A stretch of DNA of 64,000 nucleotides from Erythrobasidium yunnanense (taxonomy: Eukaryota > Basidiomycota > Cystobasidiomycetes > Erythrobasidiales > Erythrobasidiaceae). Position 1 is the stretch's first letter, and every line of letters begins with the position of its first letter. Under the pieces are notes generated by a model. The model was not told the DNA's origin, made no database searches, and saw only the letters and a program-made list of their open reading frames with translations. A program made the position numbers and the translations under genes. The DNA is taken from the NCBI GenBank assembly GCA_001600175.1, contig BCJC01000001.1, forward strand, positions 1-64,000. The letters run 5' to 3'. Of this stretch, positions 8,829-20,095 are shown piece by piece.

Positions 8829-10937
8829 ATGTCGCAAGACACCAAGGTCGAGCTGCACCTATATGATCTTTCTGGAGGGATGGCAGCGCAGATGTCTCTG
8901 GCGCTCACAGGTATAAGCTCAACATTCTCGTAACGATTCTAAGCTGACATGGACTGCAGGGAAACATATACCAGCTGTGTGGTCAGCCTCATCGTGCATA
9001 CTTGGATTTTCTAGCTTGCTAACGCGTGCGGTCACAGGCACTCTTCGATAGTCGTTTTTGGCGAGGAGATCTACTTTGGCATGGGCATACAGAGATGTAG
9101 ACCCGGATTCTCTCACCATGGCCGACCGCTGCGAACGGTGCAGCTAGGAACGACCGCATTAGACCGAGAGACCTTCCATGAATACCTGGCTTCGTTGCAA
9201 GAGGTGTATACAAGCGACAAATACCATCTTCTAGGTATGAGGGCCACTCCTTCCTGCTATATTCTGGCCTGACCCTCGTCTGAGTTCAGACTTCAACTGC
9301 AATACGTTCACGAACGATGTGTCCAATTTCCTCACCGGTAATTCTATACCCCAAGAAGTGATCGATCTGCCCAAGGAGTTCCTCAGCACGCCCTTCGGCG
9401 CCTCTATGAGGCCGTATATCGACAATCTGTTCCGTGGTCAGATGCAACAAGCAGAGGCATCTCTTCCTCCTCAATTAGCCCAAGCGGTCCAACACAATCC
9501 TGCCTTGCAGAATGGCCTCAACCAAGTCGTCGAGTCTGCACAGCGAGCCAATCCTGGCGCAAACGGCATGAAGGCAGAACCGCTTTCCTCTGGCCTGACC
9601 ATTGCGACCAATCTTTCCTCGTTCAGCAGTTTGTTGGCTACCAACGAAGGTATGTCTCGTATGCTCAGCTCTATACCCCTATTGAATGCTCCCACTCGCA
9701 GCTGTTGCCGTCATGTTCACCGGCGATTGGTGCGGACCATGCAAAGTGGTCAAGCCAGTTTTCGAGCAGCTTTCCCATCGGTCTTCCAGCGAGCCTCCCG
9801 TCATGTTCATCCTGGTGGACACAACGGCTGGCAGGGAGATAGCTCAGAAGTACGCCATCTCAGCCGTCCCGACTTTCATGTTCTTTCATCGCGGTAACAA
9901 GATCGCGGAAATTCGAGGAGCAGATGCCGCAGAGCTGCGAGCACAAGTCGGCATCCTGTCGATGACAGCCTTTCGTCCGCACGAGCATAGCAAGCTTAGG
10001 CTTCCAACCCTACAGAGCATGTCAACCGCTCCTATCCTCTTTGAGCAGAAACCCAATCTGGAAGCGGCCACAATAAAACTAAACTCGTTCGTTGTCGATA
10101 ACACTACTGCCCAAGCCGACGTGGCTACTGTCAAGCGGATCGCAAGCATTCTGACTCCCTCCGCTAAGCCCAGTCTGGCAGAAGTACAAGCGCTTTGTAT
10201 AGCTATACGCCAGCTGCTTGGCATGCTTACACCTGCGCAATACTTCCCCCTCCTCGATATTCTTCGCTTCGCCATCCTCGACGACCGGATATCGACCATC
10301 GTTGCTGAAACGCTGTGTGATGGCCAGAACATCATAGCGGACATTGTATCTCGGACAACGTCATCGGACTTTGGCAAGCCCACGCTCCTTACTCTTCTTC
10401 GCTTACTGTGCAACTCGCTCTCCAATGCCATTCTGGCGGCCTCCCTTCTATCTTCCCCTGGTACGAGAAATCACATAACACAGTTGATCGTCAAGGCTCT
10501 ACTTGAGCAAGACAAGCCCACTCGTGCATGTGGAGGAAGCCTGGCATACTCTGTGACGGGCTGGCTACGAAGCCAGCGGAAGCAGTGGGTAGAAGAAGAC
10601 GCTAGCGCGCGAGAGGGCTTCACCGAGCAAGAAGAGTTGGAAACCGAGCTATGTTCCGCCACGATAGAAGCTCTAGATAGAGAGGACACACTGGAAGTCG
10701 GTGAGTCGATAAGTATCCGCGTCTTCAGGGTCCGAAGTCTGACCTTGCCTTTCGCCAGCGCACCGCCTGCTAGGAGCACTAGGAAACGTCTTGTATCTCT
10801 CACCTCATCATCAATCATCTTTGTTACCACTAGCCGAAGCGCTAGAGGCCAGGCGGATTGTCCAGAGCAAGCAGGATCTTGTCAAATCGAATGTCAGTGC
10901 TAGCAAGCTTCTCGGAGAGGTGTGGCAATTATGTTAG
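8829..10937 (+). CDS. PPPDE peptidase - thioredoxin - PUL domain protein
   Basis: Spliced product begins MSQDTKVELHLYDLSGGMAAQ and contains AVWHSSIVVFGEEIYFGMGI and, after an intron, DFNCNTFTND. These are the His and Cys motifs of the PPPDE (DeSI-type deSUMOylating/deubiquitinating) cysteine peptidase fold. A second domain reads MFTGDWCGPCKVVKPVFEQL, a classical thioredoxin WCGPC active site. The C-terminal 250-odd residues match a PUL domain, which in Ufd3/PLAA binds Cdc48/p97; the last exon ends with LLGALGNVLYLS and stops at 10937. Exon 1 is 8829-8910 and exon 2 is 22 nt (8960-8981). The last intron starts with GTGAGT near 10700 and ends with CCAG near 10760; a naive ORF runs through it. 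The three-domain order is found in some fungi, as far as I recall; a role in redox-linked SUMO/ubiquitin turnover is inference. Confidence 0.88.
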
Positions 10938-11062
10938 CATACACTAGACAGTCAGAAGTAGGTTTGCGTCAGAACTAGATTCTGCTATGTTGTTGTACTC
11001 TCAATACTACTTTCTCCTGAAACACGATACCTCGGGTATCTCCAAGGCCGACACTTCGCAAG

Positions 11063-11616
11063 ATGGTCAAAGCTACGCTCAAAGGAGAAGTCCTAGCCGA
11101 GAGTGACAACACCATTGTAGTGTAAGACCGCCTTGTCTTGCCTAAGAGACAGTCTGATATGATAGTGCGATAGCGAAGGAAACCATTAGTAAGCTTTGAT
11201 TCATTCTTTCGCGCTCGCTACTGATGATTTTGTTCAGTTTCCCACCCGACTGTGTTCGCAGAGAGCTATTGCAGGACTCGGAAACACACACGACTTGCGG
11301 TTGGAAAGGTACCCGGCCTGCACGCGTCATCAGCTCGCTTCGGAGAAGTACTGACTATCGGAACCAGGCGTAGCAGACTACTATACAGTCAAGCTACCAG
11401 ATGGAACAGTCACGCCGTAAGTTCATACAGCAAGCGTTTCAGTGGGCAACCGGCTCACATATCTCTTTTGCAGCGACGCAGCTTGGACCTATCCTGACAC
11501 CAAGGTAAGTTTCATTGGAGACTTATCGTATACGGCTAACGGTGCTCGCTCAGGAGAAAGCCAACAATATCAAGAACTATGTAGCCTTTTACAAGAATAA
11601 GGTCGATATCAAATAA
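11063..11616 (+). CDS. DUF427 family small protein
   Basis: Six exons (11063-11121, 11174-11188, 11238-11308, 11368-11416, 11474-11504, 11554-11616) total 288 nt and join in frame to 95 residues. The start MVKATLKGEVLAESDNTIVV, then EGNHYFPPDCV, THTTCGWKG, VADYYTVKLPDG, DAAWTYPDTK and NYVAFYKNKVDIK, match the single-domain DUF427 family widespread in bacteria and fungi. Its biochemical function is unknown to me. Exon 2 is only 15 nt and codes EGNH plus split codons. All introns are about 49-60 nt with normal GT-AG ends. Confidence 0.9.
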
Positions 11617-11791
11617 GCTGGGGTCGGCTTCGATGCGACAGCTTCTAAATGCAACCGTTACGTATGTCCTCTATTATTACTATGTACGACAGGAACTGCT
11701 GGACCGAAAGAATGGGTAGCGAAACGATGAGTACTTGTTGCAAAATGCTGTTGCGCCTAGAAGCGGATCCATTCGCCATACTAAAAGATGG

Positions 11792-14736
11792 TCAGCTGTA
11801 GCTCAGAGAGCCAATGTGGAGCGAACGCACCATATTTGGCCTTTCTCCTCGAACATAAGCTTCGAAAGATCTTTTCAGGACCGTAGCCCAGCTAGGATCT
11901 CTGACATCATCGTTGACATCGTCCTCGTCTACGCGAATGTCTTCTGCGCTGACGAAGTCTGTCGTGGGCTGCATCGATCGGTCGGCTGTCTTGCCCAATT
12001 GGCTTGAGCCAGGATGAACAGAAGCCGAAGCCTCTTTCTGTGATACAGTGGGTATGCCACGCAGAGGAATGGTTGATTGCTCGGTCGCTTTGGCTGCTTG
12101 CATGGCCTTTGCTCGAGCCTGCTTCTCGCCATCTGCAAACCGATGGCCAAGGTCTGGCCAATTTCGGACTGGATCGAAAGGAATCCACCTAACAGCAAAT
12201 TAGCAGCTGATTGTAGCCAAGTAAAATAAGTGACACACCAGAAATTATGGAAGTGGTAGCTGAAAGCTCCTCGGAAGAAGCCATCGAAACCAAGAGCAAG
12301 AGGAGCGGCACTCTCGTCTTTTGGAGGGTCAAAGAGCTGTCATTCAAATCAGCGAGAACTCTTTCGAGGAGACAGGTCGCGACTTACATCCTCGAACCGC
12401 TTAAAATAGGGGAAAGGCGGCCTGTCTCGCTGGTAGTATTCGGTGTTCAGCCAAGCTGAATCAAAAAGGGCATCCGGCAAGCGAAGAAGCAGACCCTCGA
12501 GCTTTGCGTCTTTTGTGTACTTGGAGATAGTCATAGGATGAAAATCGAGACCATTCGCGAGTGCCGATTTGATGAGGAAGCTACCGATAGCTGAATTGCG
12601 GTGCATCTTAAGGACTGCAGTATTGTACTTTTCCAGTCTACTCCAACGGTATGCGAATGCCCCTTTCCAACCCCACAGTTCTTCCCAGTCGCGCAAGAAG
12701 ATTGTATCGGCATCGAGATAGACACCTCCGAAGCGGTGGGTCAACACGAAGCGTGCCATGTCGGACAGCACAACTGTCAACCGATCGTAGCCCTTGCTAG
12801 AAGTCGAGCCAACCCGTTCCAACATCTCATCCTGCTTCTTCTTGCGCTTGAACGGACTAGTGATTCCAGGAGGTAACTGGCTTGTGCCTTGAGGCGCTGC
12901 TGTAGCATTGAGTGCTGCTCCTTCGACTGTAAGCGCCTCGTCTGCGGCTAGCGCTTCGTCCCCAAATCGGCCGGCTTCCTCCTCTCGTTTCTCATCAACA
13001 ACCTCGTTCTCGGCCGAAATCGGTGATGTGTTGGCTGAGGCTTCAGTCACGCTACTTTCAGTGGTTCCCTGGGGTTGTCCGCCGTACTTGACACCTCCTG
13101 AGTTGAATAGAGGCAGTGTCCGCCAATGCTCTCGCAGTTCGGGGATATTATCGAGCTGTTCCGTCGTGTTCCAAAGCCTGAACTTTACAGCTTCGGCGAA
13201 TCGTTCATGGAGGAACGGCGCGCTCCATGCATTGCTCCGGAGCTCGTCGAACATCTGTGTCCTTGCTTTCGGGTTGGGTAGAGATGCAGCTGGGCCCGGA
13301 TTGATCCAGATCCACAATTGAGGTCGGCAGACCGTCTTAAGCAGATTGCGAAGTTCATCCGAATCTGCTGAAAACTGCAGGCCCAGGTTCTGGGTGAAGA
13401 GGAAAGACATCACCGCTAGGTATGGCTTGTCTGTGAAGGGACCAGCCCAGAAGATATGGAATATTTTGGGATAGTCGGGATCACACATCGGATCGGCTGA
13501 AGGATGAGTATGATGAGGTCGTGCGGAAGCTCCGGACCCAACAATATTCTGCCTCGCTTTCAGATTGGGCGGACGGATATTCGAGGCACTTGATGGTAAC
13601 GACGGTCTAGAGACCTGATATGCTAGCGCTTCAGGTGGTGTAAGGGAATGTGGATCTTTCTGCAAGTATCCAAGGCCTGCTAGTATATCTTGAGCGTCCT
13701 TATGAGAGACAGACGAAATCGGCGAACCAGAAGCGGACACCGCTTGTCGATCTTCAGTGTATATATGTTTCCAACTATCCAGACTCCCTCTCCGCACATG
13801 GTTATGAGCATTCAGCTGTGCGCCTGTCCGTAGCACTTCAAGGCAGTCTCGCACGTATCTGTTGGCAGCAAAGTCGCAATGATCCATCACAATATCGAGA
13901 TCGAGGATGGAGTCCGGTATAGGTCGAGGAGGATACATCGGGGATCGCGACTTTGGGGACTTTTGTGTATTGGTGAGGTTGAGATAGTCGCGCTTGTTGC
14001 CTATTGGCTGGAGACCTTCCGATGCGACAAAGCCCGCAGGAAACCGAGAAGGTCCTTTAGGGAGGTGCAGCGGCCGAGACTCGTTAGCCAGCGGATGATA
14101 GTCCCATGTGCTGGCGTCCACGCCAGGATTGCCGATGCCAGCCAGATGGACAGATGTAGGCGTCCGCCGACTACTAGGGTAGTGTCCTCTCGCTATCTCC
14201 CACTGCCAAACTCTAGCTATCTGCTCATCCGACAAGATGTTGGTCGAAACCTGTACAAACGGTATCTTGAGCCGATGCGAATGCCGCTTTGCTTTTGAGC
14301 CCAAGAAAAAGCACAAGAAGAGGATAAGAAGGTATCCTAGCAGAGTAGGTCTATAAGGCAGGTGAAAACCCTTCGCTTTGTTGCCTGAGCGTCGCGCGTC
14401 CTTCCCATGTGATCGCGATATCGCAGGCTTTTCGTGCTTTCGCAGCAGCGTTGGCACTGGAATATATATAAGTTGAGTGGTGGAAGGTAGCTTGAGAGGG
14501 AGTAGCGTTATGAAGGGCCGAAGCGGTCGCGGTAAAGGCGTTGAGCCATTGCTTCGCGAAGTCGCCAAGTGCTGTTTCTCCAATACTGCCGAACTGTTGT
14601 CGCCCTCCTGAAGATGCTTGAGTGTAGTCAGAGTGCTGGTGATAGCTTTGGCTAGCCTAGAAGGTGACGGCGGTCTGCTCCTGGTCAGAGGGGTTCCCGG
14701 GACAGAGCCAGGTGGAGTCGAATAGGGCAGAGTCAT
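11792..14736 (-). CDS. Glycosyltransferase with DXD motif, GT32-like, type II membrane protein
   Basis: Three exons (12388-14736, 12239-12336, 11792-12188) join in frame to 947 residues. A basic N-terminal tail precedes one membrane segment at about residues 133-148 (LLGYLLILFLCFFLGS), giving a Golgi-type II topology. The catalytic part contains PKIFHIFWAGPFTDKPYLAV, then FVLTHRFGGVYLDADTIFLRDW, where YLDADTIF carries the DXD nucleotide-sugar/metal motif of GT32 (Och1-like) enzymes, and later AFSYHFHNFWWIPFDPVRNW. The central and C-terminal Ser/Ala-rich linkers are long compared with yeast Och1. Substrate is unknown; protein mannosylation or cell-wall/capsule glycan assembly are the likely roles. 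It is divergently placed to the zincin-like gene at 15071. Confidence 0.85.
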
Positions 14737-15070
14737 CTATTGAGCTGTACTGTGCATGCCGCGCCTGTTGAAGTCCCTGTATATTTTGGCTTGCTTTCTT
14801 CCTATTGGACTTCTTGTATGATTGGCGACGTCCACAATTAGACAGGCGCAATCGTTCTCTGTGAGTATATGGTGGCCAGCAAGCTGAAGTCCAGCAGCGA
14901 GTACTGGATTTGAGACTAGCCTGTCAGCTGAGCCACGCTGCTTTCAACTTTCTCAAATAGGATCTGGGTTAACACCGGGCCAAGAAGCGGCATCCCTCAC
15001 ACCGTTCAGTCTGCCTCTACCGCTCTCCCTCACTCAGTCAACTATACACGTGCACAGTACCCGACTACAG
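14737..15070. promoter_or_regulatory. Divergent promoter region
   Basis: 334 bp between the start codons of the GT32-like gene (minus) and the zincin-like gene (plus). No gene or known motif was recognised. Confidence 0.45.
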
Positions 15071-16249
15071 ATGGCATTCGCTGTGACAGCACAAACTCCA
15101 TCTTGGCGTAACCCCCCGCCGCGGTCTCCTCTTGTGATATATGGCTGGGCCGAACCGTTACAGCATTCAGCACTTCTGGAACGAGATCACATCGTATATC
15201 CCTATCTGGATAGAGTGCGAGATTACCTGACAAGAGGACGAGCCTTGGACGTCGTTCTAGAAATCGCCGGCCTACGTCTGCGTTCCGAGACAGACGCCTT
15301 TGCAGTGCAGACAGTGAGCTAGCAAGCTCGGTGTCGTCGCTGAATGCCTGCTAAGACTGTCACTCTCAGTACCTCGCCACCCGAGCTGGCAACATTCACT
15401 TCGAGCCTATGGAGGATTGGGGATACATTGAGGGGCGCACCACGGCCTGGTGGGATGATGCTGCGTGGCCTACAGGGCGAAGACAGCCGATCAACATCTA
15501 TATCAACTACAAAGTGCTTGAGAGAGTCGAGAACTCTGCACCTGGTACTATTTTACGACAGCAATGGATGGCTACCCTTCTTGCAGTATATGTGCATGAA
15601 TTGATGCACTGTGTGCGAGCCGCCTTCGGAGCACGTCCAACCCCTCCAAGGCTGCGAGGAGCTCTCGATAAGCAAGAACGGAGGCCGGGGCCTACTCGAC
15701 CCACTAAATGGGAAGATGCAGTCGAAGGAGAGGAGGTGAACTCTGAAGAGGGCGACGCCGCAGGTCACTCCGGAGACTGGGCGGAGCAGGCCCTCTTCGG
15801 AGGGGAAATTCAGGCAGTCCTAGCTATGGGTGCCGACCCCATGGACCTCACAACAACCATTGCGTTCGTTCTACGCGTGAGATCGCAGGGCGAGGACGAT
15901 TGGGTCTATAGTCAAGCGCCAATGGGTGCGTCCCCTAATTCCGCTAATCCTCTTGAGAAGAGAGCTGATTCCCTTTTCAGACTCGGACTGGTTGCAAGGG
16001 GTCCTGTCCGGCGACTGGACGATATCACCTCTTCAGATCGGCGTCCTGTCGCCTGCCCATCCCTACCCAGGCCATCCAGTAGCCAGAGCTTGCTTCTCCG
16101 CTCCTGGTCCTTCCTTGCACGATGATCCCCCTTCCGCAGGAGAAAGTGCCACGTCCTCCACAGCATCTACAGCTACTCCGCCGCTGGAAGACTTGCTTGC
16201 AGCAGGTGCGCGAATTGCCGATCGAAGCAAGCAGAACTGCTTCAGATAG
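15071..16249 (+). CDS. Uncharacterised zincin-like protein with HELMH motif
   Basis: Three exons (15071-15313, 15370-15925, 15981-16249) join in frame to 355 residues, starting MAFAVTAQTPSWRNPPPRS. The middle of the protein contains MATLLAVYVHELMHCVRAAF, an HExxH metallopeptidase-type zinc motif set in a hydrophobic helix. About 70-90 residues downstream is SGDWAEQALFGGEIQAVLA, where a glutamate could be the third ligand. I do not recognise the family; there is no signal peptide and no membrane segment. The C-terminal 60 residues are Ser/Thr/Pro-rich and probably disordered. Peptidase activity is inferred only from the motif. It may belong to a fungal family of hypothetical proteins. Confidence 0.75.
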
Positions 16250-16422
16250 ATGTATCGTCATGAGCTCTGTAGAATTCTCGGATAAGCTTCCAGCAGCTGA
16301 GCTTTACCGGCCGTCGTTCGCAGTATCTCTCCGGGTAATTTTCGTTACATGCAAAAGCTCGGTATTTTGTACTTTAACTTCTGAATTCGTGCCTACAAGA
16401 TCGTTGTAATCCTTATGCCAAC

Positions 16423-17153
16423 ATGAATGCACCCAACTTTACGCTCCGTCCAGCAACAGAACAAGATATTCCCAGTATACTGGACCTAATCAAACAGCTT
16501 GCTCTGTATGAAAAAGCTCCGGAGCGAGTTCTGGCGAACGAGGAGTCGCTCAAGAAGACACTCTTTGGAGAGAAGCGCTATGCCGAGGTTGTTCTTGCAA
16601 TAGTACAGGATAAGGCTGTAGGAATGGCTCTCTTCGTACGCTCTCTCGTCATTCGTACCCGAAAAAGAATTGAGGCCGCGACCGACAGTTCCATAATTAC
16701 TCCACATGGCTGGGAAAGCCTGGGATATACCTAGAAGGTACATCATTTGCACTACGCTCTATACTATGTGCTGAGCTGCTGGGACAGATCTCTTCGTCTC
16801 CGAAAGCCAACGCGGAGCAGGTATTGGTAAAGCTCTCTTCGGCTATCTGGGTAAGCTGGCAAAGGAGCGCGACTGCGGTCGTCTGGATTGGTCTGTTCTC
16901 AAGGTGGGTGATAGACCATCTCTTAGGCACCTAGCTGATGTGTTTGCGCGCCTTAGTGGAACGCGGTACGCTATGACATATGGGAAGGGACCATAAGAAA
17001 TACGCTGAGAACTTTACTACGTCGCAGCCATCAATTGCCTTCTACAAAAGCCTTGGTGCAGAGTGGTTAGGCGACGAATGGAGTCAAATGAGACTCGAGG
17101 ATTCTTCTCTTCAAGCTCTGGACAAGCTATTACCAGCCAACGCGTCCTACTAG
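16423..17153 (+). CDS. GNAT N-acetyltransferase, diamine/spermidine acetyltransferase type
   Basis: Five exons encode a small GNAT protein. Exon 1 gives MNAPNFTLRPATEQDIPSIL and LIKQLALYEKAPERVLA. Later exons give FHNYSTWLGKPGIYLEDLFV, SESQRGAGIGKALFGYLGKL (the acetyl-CoA-binding R/Q-x-x-G-x-G/A loop), ERDCGRLDWSVLKWNAPSIA and FYKSLGAEWLGDEW. The ALYEKAP, GIYLEDLFV and RGxGIGxxL stretches are typical of diamine N-acetyltransferases (SSAT-like), which acetylate polyamines or related amines in the cytosol. The small exon before the final intron ends WNA and is followed by PSIAFY. The stop lies 25 bp before the convergent SEH1 stop. Confidence 0.87.
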
Positions 17154-17178
17154 ACGATAGACACCGCTGTAATGGCGT

Positions 17179-18734
17179 TCACCGCCTTGGCCTGTCAGAT
17201 GGACTTGTATCTTCTCCGTCCACCGTGATGTTTGAAAGACATCTCCACTCGCCGGAATACGATGCTATACTTGACGTCAGAGAGGTTATCATCGTATGTT
17301 GGTCTGCAGACGCACCTTTCCACAAGCGCACTACGCCATCACAGCCTGCAGTACTGAGCACCGTCCCGGTGATGTTCCATTCTACCCTGCCAATGCCGCC
17401 TGAGCTGCCATCCATATGCTCGGTGATTTCAGCCGCTAATGTTGCTTCCCACGGCGTTCCATTCTCGTTTGAAGGCGCCACTCGCCATATCCTGACACAC
17501 CCGTCGCGCGATCCGGAAGCGATGAGATGATAGGAACGCCCACAGGATGGCGCCCAGGCTATTGTTGAGATAGGAGAAGCGCTTGAAGATGGGGGAGGGG
17601 TGAGGACAACTAGCTGAGACCAGTGCGAAGCCCCAAAGTTCAGGATCTGAGATATTTCAAGTCAGCTTGGGCTTTTGGACCTGACAGGGAACAGGCAGTC
17701 ACTCTAATCAACCCTTCTTTGCCTGCTGATACTGCTAGACACTCTCCCCACCATGCTTCCGCGCAATAAGACACCGCCCATGCGCCCGAGCTTTCTATTC
17801 TTCCTGCGCCTCTTCCGCCAGTACTTGCTACAGAAGCACCTGAAGAATGACCTCCTGTAGATGCTGAATTGCCTCCTGCCGAAGCATTTCTATTTTTTTC
17901 ATCGAAGCCTTTGATAAGCTGTGTCTGTTGGTGGTGATGCGCTTGAGAGGGCTGTGAGGACGAGGGTGTATGGAAAGTATTTGGGAGAGGGAGAAGATCT
18001 ATGCTTTCGAGAGGCGTCCATGTAGCTAGGCCAGCGGAAGATGGATCGATACATTCGTAAACTCGTAATACCGAGTCCGCAGCGATGGAGGCCTGATGCA
18101 GTACAAGGTCAGCATTAGTATATAACGCTGTCAAAAACCAGACTCACTAGCTTCAAGCCAAACTCGGACGGTGCAAACGCGACATCGCGCATGCTTCCTC
18201 TTGCTTCAACCAGAGTTGCGCGCAGATGCAAGTCCACTTTGTGTTGATCAGACTGCTGAGTACTCGTTTCTAGGTAAAGAAATTAATCTTGAAAGCTACT
18301 ATGCGTGGAATGTTGCTGTACTTACCCCAAACATTGACGATGCTGCCTGCGATGCTGACGAGGAGCGTAGCACCATATTCTCTAGGTCCCCAGATAGCTC
18401 TCCATACAGGTCCTTCATTAGCTCTGCATCCACCGACTTCTGACCACTCTTCAGCCGGTTCAGCTTCAGGAGCATCATTGTCATTATCTTCTTCCCCATC
18501 CGCTTGATCGTCTGCCATGGAAGTATCATTGTGTCCCTTTCCAGGGCCTGTGCCATTCGTCAAAGCTGCTCCATTCTTGCGTTTATTGCCTGAATTGACA
18601 GGCGTTCGTGCATGTATGCGGATCCAGCCGTCTAGAGAAGTCGAGGCAAGTAGAGAAGGCGTAGAGGATGAGAATGACAGACTCGTAATCAAATCGGCAT
18701 GCGAGGTGTTCAGAGCTGAATGCGTATCCGTCAT
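17179..18734 (-). CDS. SEH1: Nucleoporin Seh1 (WD40 repeat)
   Basis: Five exons (18326-18734, 18148-18269, 17703-18092, 17316-17646, 17179-17264) join in frame to 445 residues. Seh1 is a WD40 propeller shared by the nuclear-pore Y-complex and the SEA/GATOR2 complex on the vacuole. Diagnostic pieces are HADLITSLSFSSSTPSLLAS, EGPVWRAIWGP, MRDVAFAPSEFGLKLASIAA, VLRVYECIDP, ASGSRDGCVRIWRV and VEWNITGTVLSTAGCDGVVR, with the final KASYSGEWRCLS. The start is chosen at MTDTHSALNTSHADLI. An in-frame ATG 60 bp upstream (18794) would add 20 residues but comes within about 20 bp of the mL57 stop. Low-complexity inserts between blades are longer than in yeast. Confidence 0.9.
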
Positions 18735-18814
18735 GTTTGCAGATGGAGAAAGACAAGAATCGTGAGAAAGTAGAACGGACGACTTGCTTTGCATTTACGA
18801 TATAATATCATGTA

Positions 18815-19948
18815 CTACACTGTGACAGGTTGTGATAGAGGGGTACTACTGCTATCTGGCACCAAACTGCTCTTCTTCGATAAACGATTGGCTTTTTGCG
18901 ATCTCTCTTCCGCTTGTTGCGCGGTCTCTTCCACCGTTGTACGTAGCGTTGCCGACAGATCGCCATGTAGTCTTGCTAACTGCATTGCGGGACTGCGTAG
19001 CTGTTGTGGTAAATCGAGAAAGGGCAATATCCGCGAGTTGAAGACTTGGAGTGCGATGGCGGCGCCCTGAACACGCAGAGAGTGAGCACAAGGAGAATGG
19101 TAAAGGAGGGCTATGATGCGTACATATTGTCTGAAGATGCCGCCGATGATGGCTTCTACAGCCTGACCAGCAACGCGGTTGTATCCAGTCGGCCGTCCAT
19201 CTCTTCCGACCTAAAAAGACGAAGGTTAAGCAGAACCCGCCAACTATCTTGTAAATGACTCACCATCTGCCTCCACTGTAGGTTATTGCCCAATTCCCAC
19301 CGCGGTGCTATGCTCTGACCGAGCGCGTATGTGTTCAAGGCTTGTTCGAGGGCGGCGTCCGTGAGTGACGCAGCTGGAGACGCTGAAGCTAGAAGAGACG
19401 CATGTGCATGGTAGAAGATGGATAGGTAGAGCCGTAGAATGCGACGGCCTGGGGACTCGCTTAGCTGGACTGACCAGGGACAATGATTCGGACATACCTA
19501 GGAAAGACAGCCTCTCGTTGTGTTGTGATTTCTGCGCTGATGCATTGGGAGAGATTGCACCTTTATGCGTTACCATCCTCATTGCCAGCTCGGTTGGCAT
19601 AGGCGGGTCGAGTCCATCGAAGAGGTTGTTCAGATGAGTTGTGACCTGCTGAGGATCAGGTTGGTAGAAGTGTGCTCCCACTGCTGGCGGAGTGTCATGC
19701 TGGGAAGGGTGTGATGTAGAAGCAGAGGAAACTGGCTGTTCTTCGAAAGCAGTCGTGGAAGAATGTAGGAACCGCCTAGCAGACTGTATAGATGATACTG
19801 CTGAGGATGAGGATGGTGATTGTATATGCTGGCTCGCTACTCTTGCTCGTCGATATGCAGCTGTCCTACTGCTGGCATTTGTCGCCTGGGTCGTGAAAGC
19901 TCTCCTGCAGCACGCTACGAGCGATGTCGACGGTGCTGACGATGCCAT
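18815..19948 (-). CDS. MRPL15: Mitochondrial ribosomal protein mL57 (RNase III-fold, MRPL15-like)
   Basis: Four exons (19498-19948, 19264-19448, 19124-19210, 18815-19066) join in frame to 324 residues. The Ser/Ala/Arg-rich first ~60 residues look like a mitochondrial presequence. The body resembles an RNase III domain: MRMVTHKGA, NERLSFLGRRILRLYLSIFY, YNRVAGQAVEAIIGGIFRQY. The acidic residue after FLG is Arg and the second acidic cluster is also absent, so the fold is probably structural, as in mitoribosomal mL57. The alternative, mL44, would carry a dsRNA-binding domain, which I do not see. The 5' end is 147 bp from the divergent eIF3g start. Confidence 0.78.
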
Positions 19949-20095
19949 GTTGCAGCTACTCGTACGCTCCTGCCGCTTCTCCTTTGCGCTTTCTGCCTTG
20001 CTTTTCGACTTTCAAAATTTCAGGAAGCGCGAGAGAAGAGAGGCAGCGATAGGTTTGACTGCAGACGACTTCTCAATTAACACCAAAGTTACATC

